Notes: a model not told the origin generated them from the sequence alone. Counted from the first letter of the stretch, positions 28,672-37,682 are shown. The stretch is 64,000 nucleotides of DNA from CAIUGU01 sp963819685 (GCA_963819685.1 CAWFXI010000011.1:124001-188000); one strand, 5' to 3'. Made by a program: numbers and translations.

Positions 28672-30603
28672 TCAGGCGCCCTTCTTCTTGTCCTTGACCT
28701 CTTCAAACTCGGCGTCGAGGACATCGTCCCCTGCTCCACCCGATGAACTGCCTGCCGCCGGCTCCCCGGTGGCTGCTTCAGGCTGCGCCTGGGCATAGGC
28801 CTGCTGGGCAATGGCTGCCGATGCGTCGGCGAGCGCCTTCGCCTTCGTCTCGATGACATCCTTATCGTCACCTGTCAGAGCGGTCTTGAGGTCGGCAATC
28901 GCCGACTCTGCCTTGCTCCGGTCAGCGGGGCTGACCTTTTCACCCAGCTCCTTCAACGACTTCTCGGTTGAATGCAGCAGCGCGTCGGCCCGGTTGCGGG
29001 TTTCGACCAGCTCCTTGAACTTGCGGTCTTCCTCGGCATGGGCCTCGGCATCCGTGACCATCTGCTTGATCTCCGCCTCCGACAGGCCGCTCGACGCCTT
29101 GATGACGATGCGCTGTTCCTTCGCAGTGGCCTTGTCCTTCGCGGACACATGCAGGATGCCGTTGGCGTCGATATCGAAGGTCACTTCGATCTGCGGCAAA
29201 CCGCGAGGTGCAGGCGGGATGCCCTCCAGGTTGAACTGGCCCAGCGACTTGTTGTCCGCCGCACGCTGGCGCTCGCCCTGGAGAACATGAATCGTGACGG
29301 CACCCTGATTGTCGTCGGCCGTCGAGAACACCTGATTCGCTTTCGTCGGAATCGTGGTGTTCTTCTCGATGAGCTTCGTCATGACACCGCCCAGCGTTTC
29401 GATGCCGAGCGACAGTGGCGTGACGTCGAGCAACAGCACGTCCTTGACCTCGCCGGACAGCACGCCGGCCTGGATCGCAGCGCCAACCGCCACGGCTTCA
29501 TCCGGGTTCACGTCACGACGGGGCTCCTTGCCGAAGAAATCCTTGACGACCTGTTGCACCAGCGGCATGCGCGTCTGGCCACCAACGAGAATGACCTCGG
29601 CGACATCCTTGATGGACAGGCCGGCATCCTTGAGCGCCACGCGGCAGGGTTCGATGGTCTTCTGTACCAGCTCCTCAACCAGCGACTCGAGCTTGGCGCG
29701 CGTCAGTTTGATACTGAGGTGCTTGGGGCCCGAAGCATCCGCCGTGATGTACGGCAGGTTTACTTCGGTCTGCTGGCTCGAAGACAGTTCGATCTTGGCC
29801 TTCTCCGCCGATTCCTTCAGGCGCTGCATGGCCAGCGGGTCCTTGCGGACGTCGACGCCGCTTTCCTTCCTGAATTCGTCCGCCAGGTAGTTGATGACCT
29901 TGAGGTCGAAGTCCTCGCCACCGAGGAAGGTGTCCCCGTTGGTCGCCAGCACTTCGAATTGACGCTCGCCGTCGACATCAGCGACTTCGATGATGGACAC
30001 GTCGAACGTACCACCCCCCAGGTCATACACCGCAATCTTGCGATCGCCGCCCTGCTTGTCCATGCCGTAGGCCAGCGCAGCCGCCGTCGGCTCGTTGATG
30101 ATGCGCTTGACGTTGAGGCCGGCGATGCGGCCGGCATCCTTGGTCGCCTGGCGCTGCGAGTCGTTGAAGTACGCGGGTACCGTAATGACCGCTTCGGTTA
30201 CCGGCTCACCGAGGAAATCCTCGGCGGTCTTCTTCATCTTCATGAGCACGCGAGCCGATACTTCGGGCGGCGCCAACTTCTTGCCCTGGGCCTCGACCCA
30301 GGCATCGCCGTTGTCGGCCTTGATGACCTTGTAGGGCACCATGTGGACGTCCTTCTGCACGACGTCATCCTGGAACCGCCGGCCGATGAGGCGCTTGACG
30401 GCAAACAGCGTGTTGAATGGATTGGTCACGGCCTGTCGCTTGGCGGACTGGCCGACGAGCACTTCGTCGTCCTTCGTAAAGGCCACGACGGACGGCGTGG
30501 TCCGGTCGCCTTCGCTGTTCTCGATGACCCGCGGCTTGCCGCCTTCCATGATCGCTACACACGAGTTGGTCGTGCCGAGGTCGATCCCGATTATCTTCGC
30601 CAT
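28672..30603 (-). CDS. dnaK: molecular chaperone DnaK (Hsp70)
   Basis: DnaK is the ATP-driven Hsp70 chaperone. It has 643 aa. The nucleotide-binding domain begins KIIGIDLGTTNSCVAIMEGG and contains VPAYFNDSQRQATKDAG, IAVYDLGGGTFDVSI and ILVGGQTRMPLV. The linker DVLLLDVTPLSL leads to the substrate domain, and the C-terminus is a Gly/Ala-rich tail closing with an acidic segment (DVLDAEFEEVKD). It lies about 110 bp after grpE with its own candidate heat-shock promoter. Confidence 0.99.
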   Translation of the reverse strand: MAKIIGIDLGTTNSCVAIMEGGKPRVIENSEGDRTTPSVVAFTKDDEVLVGQSAKRQAVTNPFNTLFAVKRLIGRRFQDDVVQKDVHMVPYKVIKADNGDAWVEAQGKKLAPPEVSARVLMKMKKTAEDFLGEPVTEAVITVPAYFNDSQRQATKDAGRIAGLNVKRIINEPTAAALAYGMDKQGGDRKIAVYDLGGGTFDVSIIEVADVDGERQFEVLATNGDTFLGGEDFDLKVINYLADEFRKESGVDVRKDPLAMQRLKESAEKAKIELSSSQQTEVNLPYITADASGPKHLSIKLTRAKLESLVEELVQKTIEPCRVALKDAGLSIKDVAEVILVGGQTRMPLVQQVVKDFFGKEPRRDVNPDEAVAVGAAIQAGVLSGEVKDVLLLDVTPLSLGIETLGGVMTKLIEKNTTIPTKANQVFSTADDNQGAVTIHVLQGERQRAADNKSLGQFNLEGIPPAPRGLPQIEVTFDIDANGILHVSAKDKATAKEQRIVIKASSGLSEAEIKQMVTDAEAHAEEDRKFKELVETRNRADALLHSTEKSLKELGEKVSPADRSKAESAIADLKTALTGDDKDVIETKAKALADASAAIAQQAYAQAQPEAATGEPAAGSSSGGAGDDVLDAEFEEVKDKKKGA

Positions 30604-30664
30604 ATCGTTGACTCCCGAACATCTGGCCCCGCAGGCCAGGGCATGAATTGTGAACGTTGCTGCT

Positions 30665-30693
30665 TTATGTGGGCCTCAAGGGCGCCTTTCAAG
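30665..30693 (-). promoter_or_regulatory. candidate sigma32 (heat-shock) promoter of dnaK
   Basis: On the minus strand, CTTGAAA (30687-30693) is followed by a 13-bp spacer and CCCACATAA (30665-30673). The -35 is an exact match to the E. coli sigma32 consensus and the -10 is close to CCCCATnTA. It sits in the grpE-dnaK spacer, about 60 bp before the dnaK ATG. Confidence 0.6.
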
Positions 30694-30714
30694 TCGCTGC
30701 CCGAGACAACCGGG

Positions 30715-31269
30715 TTACGGTTCGCGCGACACGATGACCCTGGCCGGACGCAGCAAGCGGCCATTGAGCAGGTAGCCTTTCTGGACGACCTGCAGCACCG
30801 AGTTGGGCGGCAATTCGGTGGAGGGTTGCGCCACCATCGCTTCGTGAAATTCCGGATTGAAGACTTCCCCGGTGGGCACCACTTCTGTAATGCCGGCCTT
30901 CTCAAAAGAGGCCGACAGCAGCTTGAGCGTTGCCTCTACACCTGCCAGCACAGCAGTGCCGGTCGGCTGCCCGCCCTCCGCGCCACTGCGGTTTGCCGCC
31001 AGCGCCATTTCCAGGCTGTCCTTGACCCCGATCAGCTCCCCCGCAAACCGCTCGAGGGCAAACTTGCGGGCCTGTTCGACGTCACGCAGGGACCGCTTGC
31101 GGAAGTTCTCCAGCTCGGCGAACGCACGGAGCTGCTGCTCGCGGGCCTGCTCGGCCTGTACCCGGGCCTCGTTCAGGGCGGCTTCAAGGCTCGTGGCCTC
31201 GGTCGCCTCGTCATTGTCGACGCTGCCATCCGCCCCGTTTTCGGGGCCGTGCTCATCCGGAAAGGTCAT
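30715..31269 (-). CDS. grpE: nucleotide exchange factor GrpE
   Basis: GrpE releases ADP from DnaK and acts as a thermosensor. It has 184 aa from the ATG encoding MTFPDEHGPENG, preceded by GGAG at a suitable distance; upstream in-frame codons were excluded. There is a long N-terminal helix with LRAFAELENFRKRSLRD, followed by the C-terminal beta domain with FNPEFHEAMV and VVQKGYLLNGRLLRPARV. It lies between hrcA and dnaK, the standard heat-shock order. Confidence 0.96.
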   Translation of the reverse strand: MTFPDEHGPENGADGSVDNDEATEATSLEAALNEARVQAEQAREQQLRAFAELENFRKRSLRDVEQARKFALERFAGELIGVKDSLEMALAANRSGAEGGQPTGTAVLAGVEATLKLLSASFEKAGITEVVPTGEVFNPEFHEAMVAQPSTELPPNSVLQVVQKGYLLNGRLLRPARVIVSREP

Positions 31270-31408
31270 GAACTCGAATCTCCAGTCAAGGTCCCAAACC
31301 GTATTGGCCGCGCACAATAACAGGTTATCGCCTGCAGAGCGACTGGCAATCCCGCAGCGAGGACGAGTTATGGCGACCCGGGCAGCGCGAGCCGGGGAAA
31401 GTGTGGAC

Positions 31409-32470
31409 TCAGGCCTTTGAATTCAAGGCCGAGCCGAGCAGTTTGGCGGTGATATCGACGATCGGGATGATGCGTTCGTAGGCCATGCGCGTCGGACCAA
31501 TGACACCCAGAACGCCCACGACCTCCTGCCCCAGGGTATAGGGGGCTGTCACGACACTGCAGTCGTCCAGAATGGTGTAGCCGGACTCCTGCCCGATGAA
31601 GATCTGCACGCCCTCGGCGCCGAGGCTCTGGTCCAGCAGGTGCAGGATGTCGCCCTGCTGCGTGAATGCCTCGAACAGCCTGCGCAGTTTCTCCACGTTC
31701 GACAGCTCGGAAAACTCCATCAGGTTGGTCTCACCTGCCATCACATACTCAGGACGATCGCTGCCGGTAGCCGGGCCTACCGCCTGCTGCGCGAGCCGGA
31801 TGGCATCCAGCATCAGCTGATTGAGGTTCTCGCGAGTTCGCTGCAGCTGGCTCAGCAGGTGTTCCCGCACTGCCACGAGTTCCTTGCCGGCGAATTCCTG
31901 GTTCAGGTAGTTCGAGGCCCGGCGCAGTTCGTCCGCCGTATAGCGACGATCCATCTGCAGAATGCGGTTCTGCACTTCACGCGTATTGACGACGATGATC
32001 GCGAGGACCCGGTTGTCGGACAGCGGCAGGAATTCGATCTGGCTCAGGCTCGCGTGACTCGGTCGCGGCACGGTGACGATGCCCGCCAGTCGAGTCACGG
32101 AGGACAGCATCTGGGAAGCGGCGGCGACCATGCTCTTCGGATCGTCGCTGTGCTTCCCGAGGCCCTGCTGGATGGCCATGACCTCCGTATCCTGCAGCGG
32201 CTTGACCTTGAGCAGCGTGTCGACAAACAGGCGGTAGCCTTTGCCGGTGGGAATCCGGCCGGCAGACGTATGGGGCGAAGTCACGAAACCGAACGTTTCG
32301 AGATCGGCCATGACGTTGCGGATGGTGGCCGAACTCAGGTTGAGCCCGGAATCGCGCGACAAGGTGCGTGAGCCCACCGGCTGGCCATCGCGGATGTACT
32401 GCTCGACCAGCACCTTCAGCAATTGCTGGGCGCGATCGCTCAGGTAATCGTCGGTCGTATCAGCAGTCAT
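31409..32470 (-). CDS. hrcA: heat-inducible transcriptional repressor HrcA
   Basis: HrcA is the repressor that normally binds CIRCE operators and is re-folded by GroEL. It has 353 aa. An N-terminal winged helix (QYIRDGQPVGSRTLSRDSG, SSATIRNVMADLE, SPHTSAGRIPTGKGYRLFVD) is followed by a GAF-like domain (ETNLMEFSE, GVLGVIGPTRMAYERIIPIV). It is the first gene of hrcA-grpE-dnaK and is divergent from nadK. No CIRCE element was found in the window, so its local targets are unclear. Confidence 0.96.
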   Translation of the reverse strand: MTADTTDDYLSDRAQQLLKVLVEQYIRDGQPVGSRTLSRDSGLNLSSATIRNVMADLETFGFVTSPHTSAGRIPTGKGYRLFVDTLLKVKPLQDTEVMAIQQGLGKHSDDPKSMVAAASQMLSSVTRLAGIVTVPRPSHASLSQIEFLPLSDNRVLAIIVVNTREVQNRILQMDRRYTADELRRASNYLNQEFAGKELVAVREHLLSQLQRTRENLNQLMLDAIRLAQQAVGPATGSDRPEYVMAGETNLMEFSELSNVEKLRRLFEAFTQQGDILHLLDQSLGAEGVQIFIGQESGYTILDDCSVVTAPYTLGQEVVGVLGVIGPTRMAYERIIPIVDITAKLLGSALNSKA

Positions 32471-32510
32471 GGATGCGGGTCACTCAAGACCAACCGGCCC
32501 TTTCACCGGG

Positions 32511-32538
32511 ACGCTAGCACGACGCATCTGCCTGTCAA
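32511..32538 (-). promoter_or_regulatory. candidate promoter of hrcA
   Basis: On the minus strand TTGACA (32533-32538) is separated by 16 bp from TAGCGT (32511-32516). The -35 is perfect and the -10 weak. It lies about 40 bp before the hrcA ATG in the 164-bp hrcA/nadK divergent spacer. The CTTGACA also half-resembles a sigma32 -35. Confidence 0.4.
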
Positions 32539-32634
32539 GCGACAGCCGGGGATACCGCGACACCGCACCGCAAGACAAATGACATTCTCATCGCAAGCTG
32601 GCAGGCGTTCCTCAACGCGTGCTACAAATCCGCC

Positions 32635-33588
32635 ATGCCGAAATCAAGCATCCAGCTCGCCACCGACTTCAGGAAGATCGCCCTGCTCGGCAAGCACCAC
32701 GACCCCCGGGTCGGGGACTCCATGCTCGCCCTCGCCACTCACCTCAAGGACCGTGGACGAAAGGTGCTGGTCGATGCCAGCGTGGACCTGCCCTTTCCGC
32801 CCGCGACAGTGGACCACGTTCCGGAAGAGCAGTTTGCGACGCAGGCGGATCTGATCGTGGCCGTGGGCGGCGACGGCACGATGCTCTACGCTGCCCGGCT
32901 CACGACCAATGCCCCGGTGCCGTTGCTGGGCGTCAATCGGGGCCGGCTTGGCTTCCTGACAGACGTGAGTCCCCAGGAGATGCGGGACCGGATGGATGAC
33001 GTCCTGGAAGGTCGATTCGAGTGCGAGCGCCGTTCCCTGCTCAAGGCACGCCTCGTCAGGCCAGGCCATCCAGAGGTCCATGCGCAGGCGCTCAATGATG
33101 TCGTGCTGCAAAAGTGGGAAACCGGACGCATGCTCGATTTCGAAACCTGGATCGACGACCTCTACGTGAACACCCACGGCGGCGATGGCGTCATCGTGGC
33201 AACAGCGACGGGCTCGACGGCGTATGCGCTGTCCTGCGGCGGACCCATCATTCACCCTCATCTCGCGGCGCTGGTGCTGGTGCCTATCTGCCCGCACACG
33301 CTGTCGGACCGCCCGATCGTCGTTGGGGGGGACGCCAGAGTGGAGATCAGACTGATCGAGCGTCCGGATACCAAGGCCCAGGTCACCTGCGACGGCATGC
33401 TGCTCGGCGAACTCGGACCGGGCGGCAGGCTGCTCGTCGAACCGACGGACGCGCATGTCACGCTGCTGCATCCGCCGGGCCATGACTACTACCGCATCCT
33501 GCGGTCGAAGCTGCACTGGGGCCGGGGCGCTCATCCCCGTGATCCGGATCGCGATCAGTCGCGTTCGTCCATCGATGTCGATGACTGA
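32635..33588 (+). CDS. nadK: NAD kinase
   Basis: NadK phosphorylates NAD to NADP using ATP or polyphosphate. It has 317 aa, slightly longer than E. coli (292 aa) because of a charged C-terminal tail. The catalytic GGDGTMLYAAR, the NRGRLGFLTDV loop, and GDGVIVATATGSTAYALSCG, which is the nucleotide-binding signature, are all visible. recN follows 18 bp later on the same strand, an arrangement conserved in gammaproteobacteria. Confidence 0.97.
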   Translation: MPKSSIQLATDFRKIALLGKHHDPRVGDSMLALATHLKDRGRKVLVDASVDLPFPPATVDHVPEEQFATQADLIVAVGGDGTMLYAARLTTNAPVPLLGVNRGRLGFLTDVSPQEMRDRMDDVLEGRFECERRSLLKARLVRPGHPEVHAQALNDVVLQKWETGRMLDFETWIDDLYVNTHGGDGVIVATATGSTAYALSCGGPIIHPHLAALVLVPICPHTLSDRPIVVGGDARVEIRLIERPDTKAQVTCDGMLLGELGPGGRLLVEPTDAHVTLLHPPGHDYYRILRSKLHWGRGAHPRDPDRDQSRSSIDVDD

Positions 33589-33606
33589 TCTCCACGATTG
33601 CCAGCG

Positions 33607-35322
33607 ATGCTGACGCATATCCAGATCCGCGATCTCGCCATCATCGACGGAGTCGAGCTCGAACTCGGACCAGGCATGACAGTGCTGACGGGTGAAACCG
33701 GCGCCGGCAAGTCCATCCTGGTCGATGCCCTCGTTCTTGCCACCGGCGGGCGTGCCGGTGCGGAAGTCGTGCGTGCAGGCGCAGACCGTACCGAAGTCTC
33801 CGCCACCTTTTCGCTGGAGTCCGGCACAGCCGTAGATGCCTGGTTCGCAGAGCAGTCGCTCGAGCATGATGGCGAGTGCGTACTCAGGCGTCTCGTCGGC
33901 GCGGACGGGCGCTCGCGCGGCTACGTCAACGGACAGGCGCTGTCGATCCAGACCATCCGGCAGCTCGGAGAACTGCTGGTCGAAGTCCACGGCCAGATGG
34001 AATACCAGTCGCTGATGCGGCGATCGGCACAGCGCGAGCTGCTGGACCGTCATGGCAAGCACTCTGATCTGACACAGCAAGTGGCGGCGTTCTGGAAGGA
34101 AGTAAAACTCCAGCGCGAAGCGCTGCGCCAGGCTGAAACCGCTGCCCTCGATCGCACCGCCCGGCTTGAGTTGTTGCGGTACCACGTCGAAGAACTGAAT
34201 GAGCTGGCTCTGAAGCCGGGCGAAGCCGAAGAATTGCTGGCCGAGCGAAAACGCCTCGCGCAAGGCGGACGCCTGGCCGCGGGTGCTGCAGAAATGGCAC
34301 GCCTGCTGTTCGAGGCTGACAGTGGAGCCGCCGAGCCTTCGCTGGTGCGCGCGCTGGGTGCGGCTCGCGCGCTGGCTCCGCTGGACGCACGCCTGGAACC
34401 CATTGCGGGATTGATAGACGAGTCGCTGATAGCGCTGCGCGAAGCGGCCGATGGAGTTCGCCGCTATCAGGCAGATCTCGACGCCGATCCCGCGCGGCAG
34501 GAGTGGCTGGAGGACCGTCTCGCCGCAACTGAAGCCGTGGCGCGCAAGCATCGGGTGGAGCCGGGGGCGCTGCCCGCGCTTCACGTCTCTCTGCAGGAGG
34601 AGCTGCAACGACTGCTGAACCTCGAAGTCACGCTCGATCGGCTGCACAAGCAACTCGCGGAGGTTGAATCGCGGTGGCGACATGAATGTGCGCGACTCTC
34701 TGCGGCGAGGCAGACAGCGGCGCTCGGTCTCAAGGAACGCGTTTCGGCGCTCATGCAGCAGCTCGGCATGCCCGGCGGACGACTCGCAATCGAAGTCACC
34801 GCGCTGGATGCGAGCGCTGCGGGTGAACAGGGGGCCGACGAAGTCGAGTTCCTGGTCGCGGCCAATCCAGGGCAACCGCCAAAGCCATTGGCAAAGGTCG
34901 CTTCTGGTGGTGAGCTGTCACGCATCAGCCTCGCCATCCAGGTCGCCGCTGTGGAATCCGCGCGCTTGCCCTGCCTCGTGTTTGATGAAGTGGATGCCGG
35001 TATCGGTGGTGGCGTCGCCGAAATCGTCGGTCGGCAGCTGCGTTCCCTGAGCAACAAAGCTCAAGTGTTGTGCGTCACCCATCTGCCGCAGGTGGCGAGC
35101 CAGGCGCAGAACCATGTGCGGGTTGCCAAGCTCACGGATGGCCGGACCACACGGACGACACTGACGACACTCTCGGGTCCAGACCGGATTGAGGAAATCG
35201 CCCGGATGCTGGGCGGGGTCGAGATCACCGCACGTGCTCGCGAGCATGCGGCGGAAATGCTTCGCGATGGTGCGGGTCAGATAGCTGCTGCTTCGCCCAA
35301 AAAGTCAGGCCGACGGCGATGA
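33607..35322 (+). CDS. recN: DNA repair protein RecN
   Basis: RecN is an SMC-like ATPase acting in double-strand break repair. It has 571 aa from the ATG encoding MLTHIQIRDLAIIDG. Walker A is TGETGAGKSILVDAL near the N-terminus. A long central coiled coil is followed by the signature KVASGGELSRISLAIQV and Walker B LPCLVFDEVDAGIGGGVAEIVG, then VLCVTHLPQVAS. No LexA box was recognised upstream; it is probably co-transcribed with nadK. Confidence 0.97.
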   Translation: MLTHIQIRDLAIIDGVELELGPGMTVLTGETGAGKSILVDALVLATGGRAGAEVVRAGADRTEVSATFSLESGTAVDAWFAEQSLEHDGECVLRRLVGADGRSRGYVNGQALSIQTIRQLGELLVEVHGQMEYQSLMRRSAQRELLDRHGKHSDLTQQVAAFWKEVKLQREALRQAETAALDRTARLELLRYHVEELNELALKPGEAEELLAERKRLAQGGRLAAGAAEMARLLFEADSGAAEPSLVRALGAARALAPLDARLEPIAGLIDESLIALREAADGVRRYQADLDADPARQEWLEDRLAATEAVARKHRVEPGALPALHVSLQEELQRLLNLEVTLDRLHKQLAEVESRWRHECARLSAARQTAALGLKERVSALMQQLGMPGGRLAIEVTALDASAAGEQGADEVEFLVAANPGQPPKPLAKVASGGELSRISLAIQVAAVESARLPCLVFDEVDAGIGGGVAEIVGRQLRSLSNKAQVLCVTHLPQVASQAQNHVRVAKLTDGRTTRTTLTTLSGPDRIEEIARMLGGVEITARAREHAAEMLRDGAGQIAAASPKKSGRRR

Positions 35323-35355
35323 TGGAGTAACGCCAAAGGCACCTGATCCCCCCCG

Positions 35356-35805
35356 CTAGCGTCGCACTCGCACCTGCTCGCGTACGGTCTTCGCGGCCTC
35401 ACGGCAGGGAGCGCAGCGCCCGTACAGGATCATCGAGTGATCCTGGATCTCGAAGTTGTACTTGGCGGCGATGGCAAGCTGCTTCTCCTCGATGCCGGCG
35501 TCCATGAACTCTTCCACCTTGCCGCACGCCAGGCACACCATGTGATCGTGATGCGCGCCTTCATTCAGTTCGAACATGGCGGTCACGCCATCGAAATGGT
35601 GGCGGGCGACGAGACCAGCCGCCTCGAACTGGGTGAGCACGCGATACACGGTCGCCAGCCCGATGTCTTCATGGGACTCGAGCAGGTGCTTGTAGATGTC
35701 CTCGGCACTCATGTGACGTGGCTGGGCACTCCCCAGGATTTCCAGGATCTTGACCCGGGGCAGCGTGATCTTCAGCCCGGCCTTGCGTAGATCGTTGCTT
35801 TCCAC
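35356..35805 (-). CDS. fur: ferric uptake regulator Fur
   Basis: Fur is the iron-responsive repressor. The start was placed at GTG 35,805 (VESNDLRKAGLKITLPRVK), which has an AAGGA ribosome-binding site and gives 149 aa; the longer open frame runs into the bamE promoter. The winged-helix segment LATVYRVLTQFEAAGLV and the metal-site segments NEGAHHDHMVCLACGKVEEF and YGRCAPC are present. It is divergent from bamE, a conserved arrangement in gammaproteobacteria. Confidence 0.96.
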   Translation of the reverse strand: MESNDLRKAGLKITLPRVKILEILGSAQPRHMSAEDIYKHLLESHEDIGLATVYRVLTQFEAAGLVARHHFDGVTAMFELNEGAHHDHMVCLACGKVEEFMDAGIEEKQLAIAAKYNFEIQDHSMILYGRCAPCREAAKTVREQVRVRR

Positions 35806-35887
35806 GACGGTTTCCTTAGCGAATCGATGTTGAGGGGTGCCGCCAGGCAATCCGCCTGGGTCGGGACCCCGGACCAGATCGCCCGCG

Positions 35888-35916
35888 CTGCCAACCGGGG
35901 CGGGTTCCGCTATGAT
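35888..35916 (+). promoter_or_regulatory. candidate sigma70 promoter of bamE
   Basis: CTGCCA (35888-35893), a 17-bp spacer and TATGAT (35911-35916) form a reasonable sigma70 promoter about 45 bp before the bamE ATG. It also lies upstream of fur on the other strand. Confidence 0.45.
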
Positions 35917-35920
35917 GCCT

Positions 35921-35932
35921 TCATTCTCATTC
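35921..35932. promoter_or_regulatory. possible Fur half-box in the fur/bamE spacer
   Basis: On the minus strand the sequence GAATGAGAATGA contains AATGAGAAT, an 8/9 match to the AATGATAAT core of the E. coli Fur box. The inverted half is poor, so only about half of the 19-bp consensus fits. Autoregulation of fur from this site is possible but weakly supported. Confidence 0.25.
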
Positions 35933-35961
35933 CAGCCCAAGCCACGATTAGTGCCCGTCCC

Positions 35962-36339
35962 ATGCCGTTGATGAATACCCTTCGTTTCGCGCGCAAGTTG
36001 CCGGAAATATTACTGATTGCGGGTCTCGCGATGCTGACGGTGGGCTGCGTGTACCGCATCGACATCCAGCAAGGCAACTTCCTCGAGGCCAAGGAAATCG
36101 ATCAGGTTGCCGTGGGCATGACCCGCAGCCAGGTACGGTACGTGCTCGGCACACCCATCGTCGGCAACGCATTTCAGAACTCGCGCTGGGACTACGTCTA
36201 CTACCTGAAGAACGGTCGCTCCCGTGACACGTATCAGCAACGCTTCACCGTGTACTTCGAGGAAGACAGGGTCACCCGCATCGAGAAGAACGGCACTGAA
36301 GTCGCTGCTCCTGCGAACGCCAGCGCCAAGGTCAACTGA
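35962..36339 (+). CDS. bamE: outer membrane assembly lipoprotein BamE (SmpA)
   Basis: BamE is a small lipoprotein of the beta-barrel assembly machine. It has 125 aa. An N-terminal signal ends in the lipobox-like TVGC, after which the mature protein starts CVYRIDIQQGNFL. The conserved VAVGMTRSQVRYVLGTPIV and SRWDYVYYLKNG segments define the SmpA/OmlA fold. The first ATG after the promoter was chosen (MPLMNTLRF); the second, three codons later, is equally possible. It converges on rnfH. Confidence 0.95.
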   Translation: MPLMNTLRFARKLPEILLIAGLAMLTVGCVYRIDIQQGNFLEAKEIDQVAVGMTRSQVRYVLGTPIVGNAFQNSRWDYVYYLKNGRSRDTYQQRFTVYFEEDRVTRIEKNGTEVAAPANASAKVN

Positions 36340-36353
36340 CGCTGCAATCGCGG

Positions 36354-36668
36354 TCAGCGTTTCTGCGCCCGGCCCATCGTCTGGCCGCGTCCCGCCAACT
36401 GGCGTCGCGTTTCCTTTGGATCGTGCATCAGGGGCCGGAGTATCTCGACGCGGTCACCGTTCTTGAGAAGGGTCGCTACCGTGATCCTGCGTCCAAAGAT
36501 GGCGAGCTCAAGAGTCCTGGATGTGATGTCGGGATAGCGCTCCAGCAGTCCGGAGCGCTGCACCGCCTCAAGCGCTGAACTCCCGACCGGCAATTCAAGT
36601 GCAACGACCGACTGGCGCTCCGGTAAGGCATAGACAACCGACACCGCAACCCGCTCAGACTGCTCCAT
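36354..36668 (-). CDS. rnfH: RnfH-family ubiquitin-like protein
   Basis: This is a small ubiquitin-like beta-grasp protein (also called RatB/YfjF) of unknown cellular role. It has 104 aa from MEQSERVAVSVVYALPERQ. The family signature GIFGRR-like LAIFGRRITVATLLKNGDRV followed by EILRPLMHDPKETRR is diagnostic. It overlaps the ratA end by 14 bp, the usual ratA-ratB arrangement next to bamE and smpB. Confidence 0.93.
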   Translation of the reverse strand: MEQSERVAVSVVYALPERQSVVALELPVGSSALEAVQRSGLLERYPDITSRTLELAIFGRRITVATLLKNGDRVEILRPLMHDPKETRRQLAGRGQTMGRAQKR

Positions 36669-37104
36669 AGACGACCCGCGCGCGCCGCGTGAATGAATCG
36701 ATAAGCGACGCAAACGTGGCCTCGAAACTGCGGGACAACAGCATCGAAGTCAGTGGATTCCTGAATTCGAAGCGAATCGTAAGGCCCACCCGCGTTCCCT
36801 TCACGACACCGTCCTCGAAGATGGGCACAAAGGTCCACACGCCTTCCAGACTGCGAAACGGCCCATTCAGCAGGTGCATGTCGATCCGTTCCGGGCGGGC
36901 GAGCGTATTGCGCGTCGTGAACTTTTCGCGGATGCCGGCCCGCTCCATTTCAAGCGTGCCGATCTGCTCGGCATCCTTCTGCTCCACAAGAGTGGCCCCG
37001 ACAACCCCTGGCAGGAACTCAGGGTAGCGCGCAACGTCTTCCACCAACGCAAACATCTGGTCGGGCGTGTGGGGGACGAGGGCACTGCGGACAACTTCAC
37101 GCAT
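36655..37104 (-). CDS. ratA: RatA-type START-domain protein (Coq10-like)
   Basis: This is a START/SRPBCC-fold protein. The E. coli RatA blocks 70S formation, while the Coq10 relatives bind ubiquinone. It has 149 aa from MREVVRSALVPHTPDQM. ALVEDVARYPEFLPG and FRSLEGVWTFVP are conserved in the family. It is divergent from smpB with a 74-bp spacer and overlaps rnfH. Confidence 0.94.
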   Translation of the reverse strand: MREVVRSALVPHTPDQMFALVEDVARYPEFLPGVVGATLVEQKDAEQIGTLEMERAGIREKFTTRNTLARPERIDMHLLNGPFRSLEGVWTFVPIFEDGVVKGTRVGLTIRFEFRNPLTSMLLSRSFEATFASLIDSFTRRARVVYGAV

Positions 37105-37178
37105 GGGTCGCAAGGAAATGACAACGGCTTGGCCAGAGACGATGAGGATACAATGCCGGCATCAATAAGACCTTTCCC

Positions 37179-37658
37179 ATGAGCCAGAAAAAGAATCCCA
37201 AGCCCAAGTCGTCGATCGCCGATAACCGGAAAGCCCGTTACGAGTACTCGATCGAGGAGACCTATGAAGCGGGCATTGTGCTCCAGGGTTGGGAGGTCAA
37301 GAGCATGAGGGCCGGCCGCGTCCAGCTCAAGGAAGCCTACGTATTCCTCAAGAATGGTGAGGCTTTCATGTTCGGCGCACACATGTCGCCGTTGCCCACG
37401 GCATCCACGCACGTGATCGCAGACCCCATCCGGACCCGCAAGCTCCTGCTGAATCGCTCCGAATTGAACGGCCTGGTTGGAGCCGTCGATCGTAAGGGCT
37501 ATACCCTGGTCCCACTCGACCTGTACTGGAAGAACGGTCGCGCCAAGCTGAAGATCGGCCTTGCCAAAGGCAAAGCAGAGCATGACAAGCGCGCAACAGC
37601 AAAGGATCGAGACTGGAAGCGGGAGAAGTCGAGGGTGTTGAAGGCGAGCCGGCGGTAG
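37179..37658 (+). CDS. smpB: SsrA-binding protein SmpB
   Basis: SmpB is the obligate tmRNA partner in trans-translation. It has 159 aa. ADNRKARYEYSIEETYEAG and GWEVKSMRAGRVQLKEAY form the OB-fold core, and the basic C-terminal tail KRATAKDRDWKREKSR is the helix that mimics the codon-anticodon duplex. ssrA lies 313 bp downstream on the same strand, so both trans-translation components are linked. Confidence 0.97.
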   Translation: MSQKKNPKPKSSIADNRKARYEYSIEETYEAGIVLQGWEVKSMRAGRVQLKEAYVFLKNGEAFMFGAHMSPLPTASTHVIADPIRTRKLLLNRSELNGLVGAVDRKGYTLVPLDLYWKNGRAKLKIGLAKGKAEHDKRATAKDRDWKREKSRVLKASRR

Positions 37659-37682
37659 CCGAGAAGCATTCAACGACGGCCT

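Noticed and set aside
28972..31320. 782-codon open frame antisense to dnaK and grpE
   Set aside because: Mirrors the conserved dnaK and grpE frames; composition-driven shadow without motifs.
30604..32634. CIRCE operator (TTAGCACTC-N9-GAGTGCTAA)
   Set aside because: Only isolated fragments such as GTGCTAGC were found near hrcA; no palindrome with 9-bp spacing.
32644..34875. 743-codon open frame antisense to nadK and recN
   Set aside because: It runs exactly opposite two well-conserved genes, has no recognisable motifs and low-complexity His/Arg/Gln composition; a shadow of GC-rich third positions.
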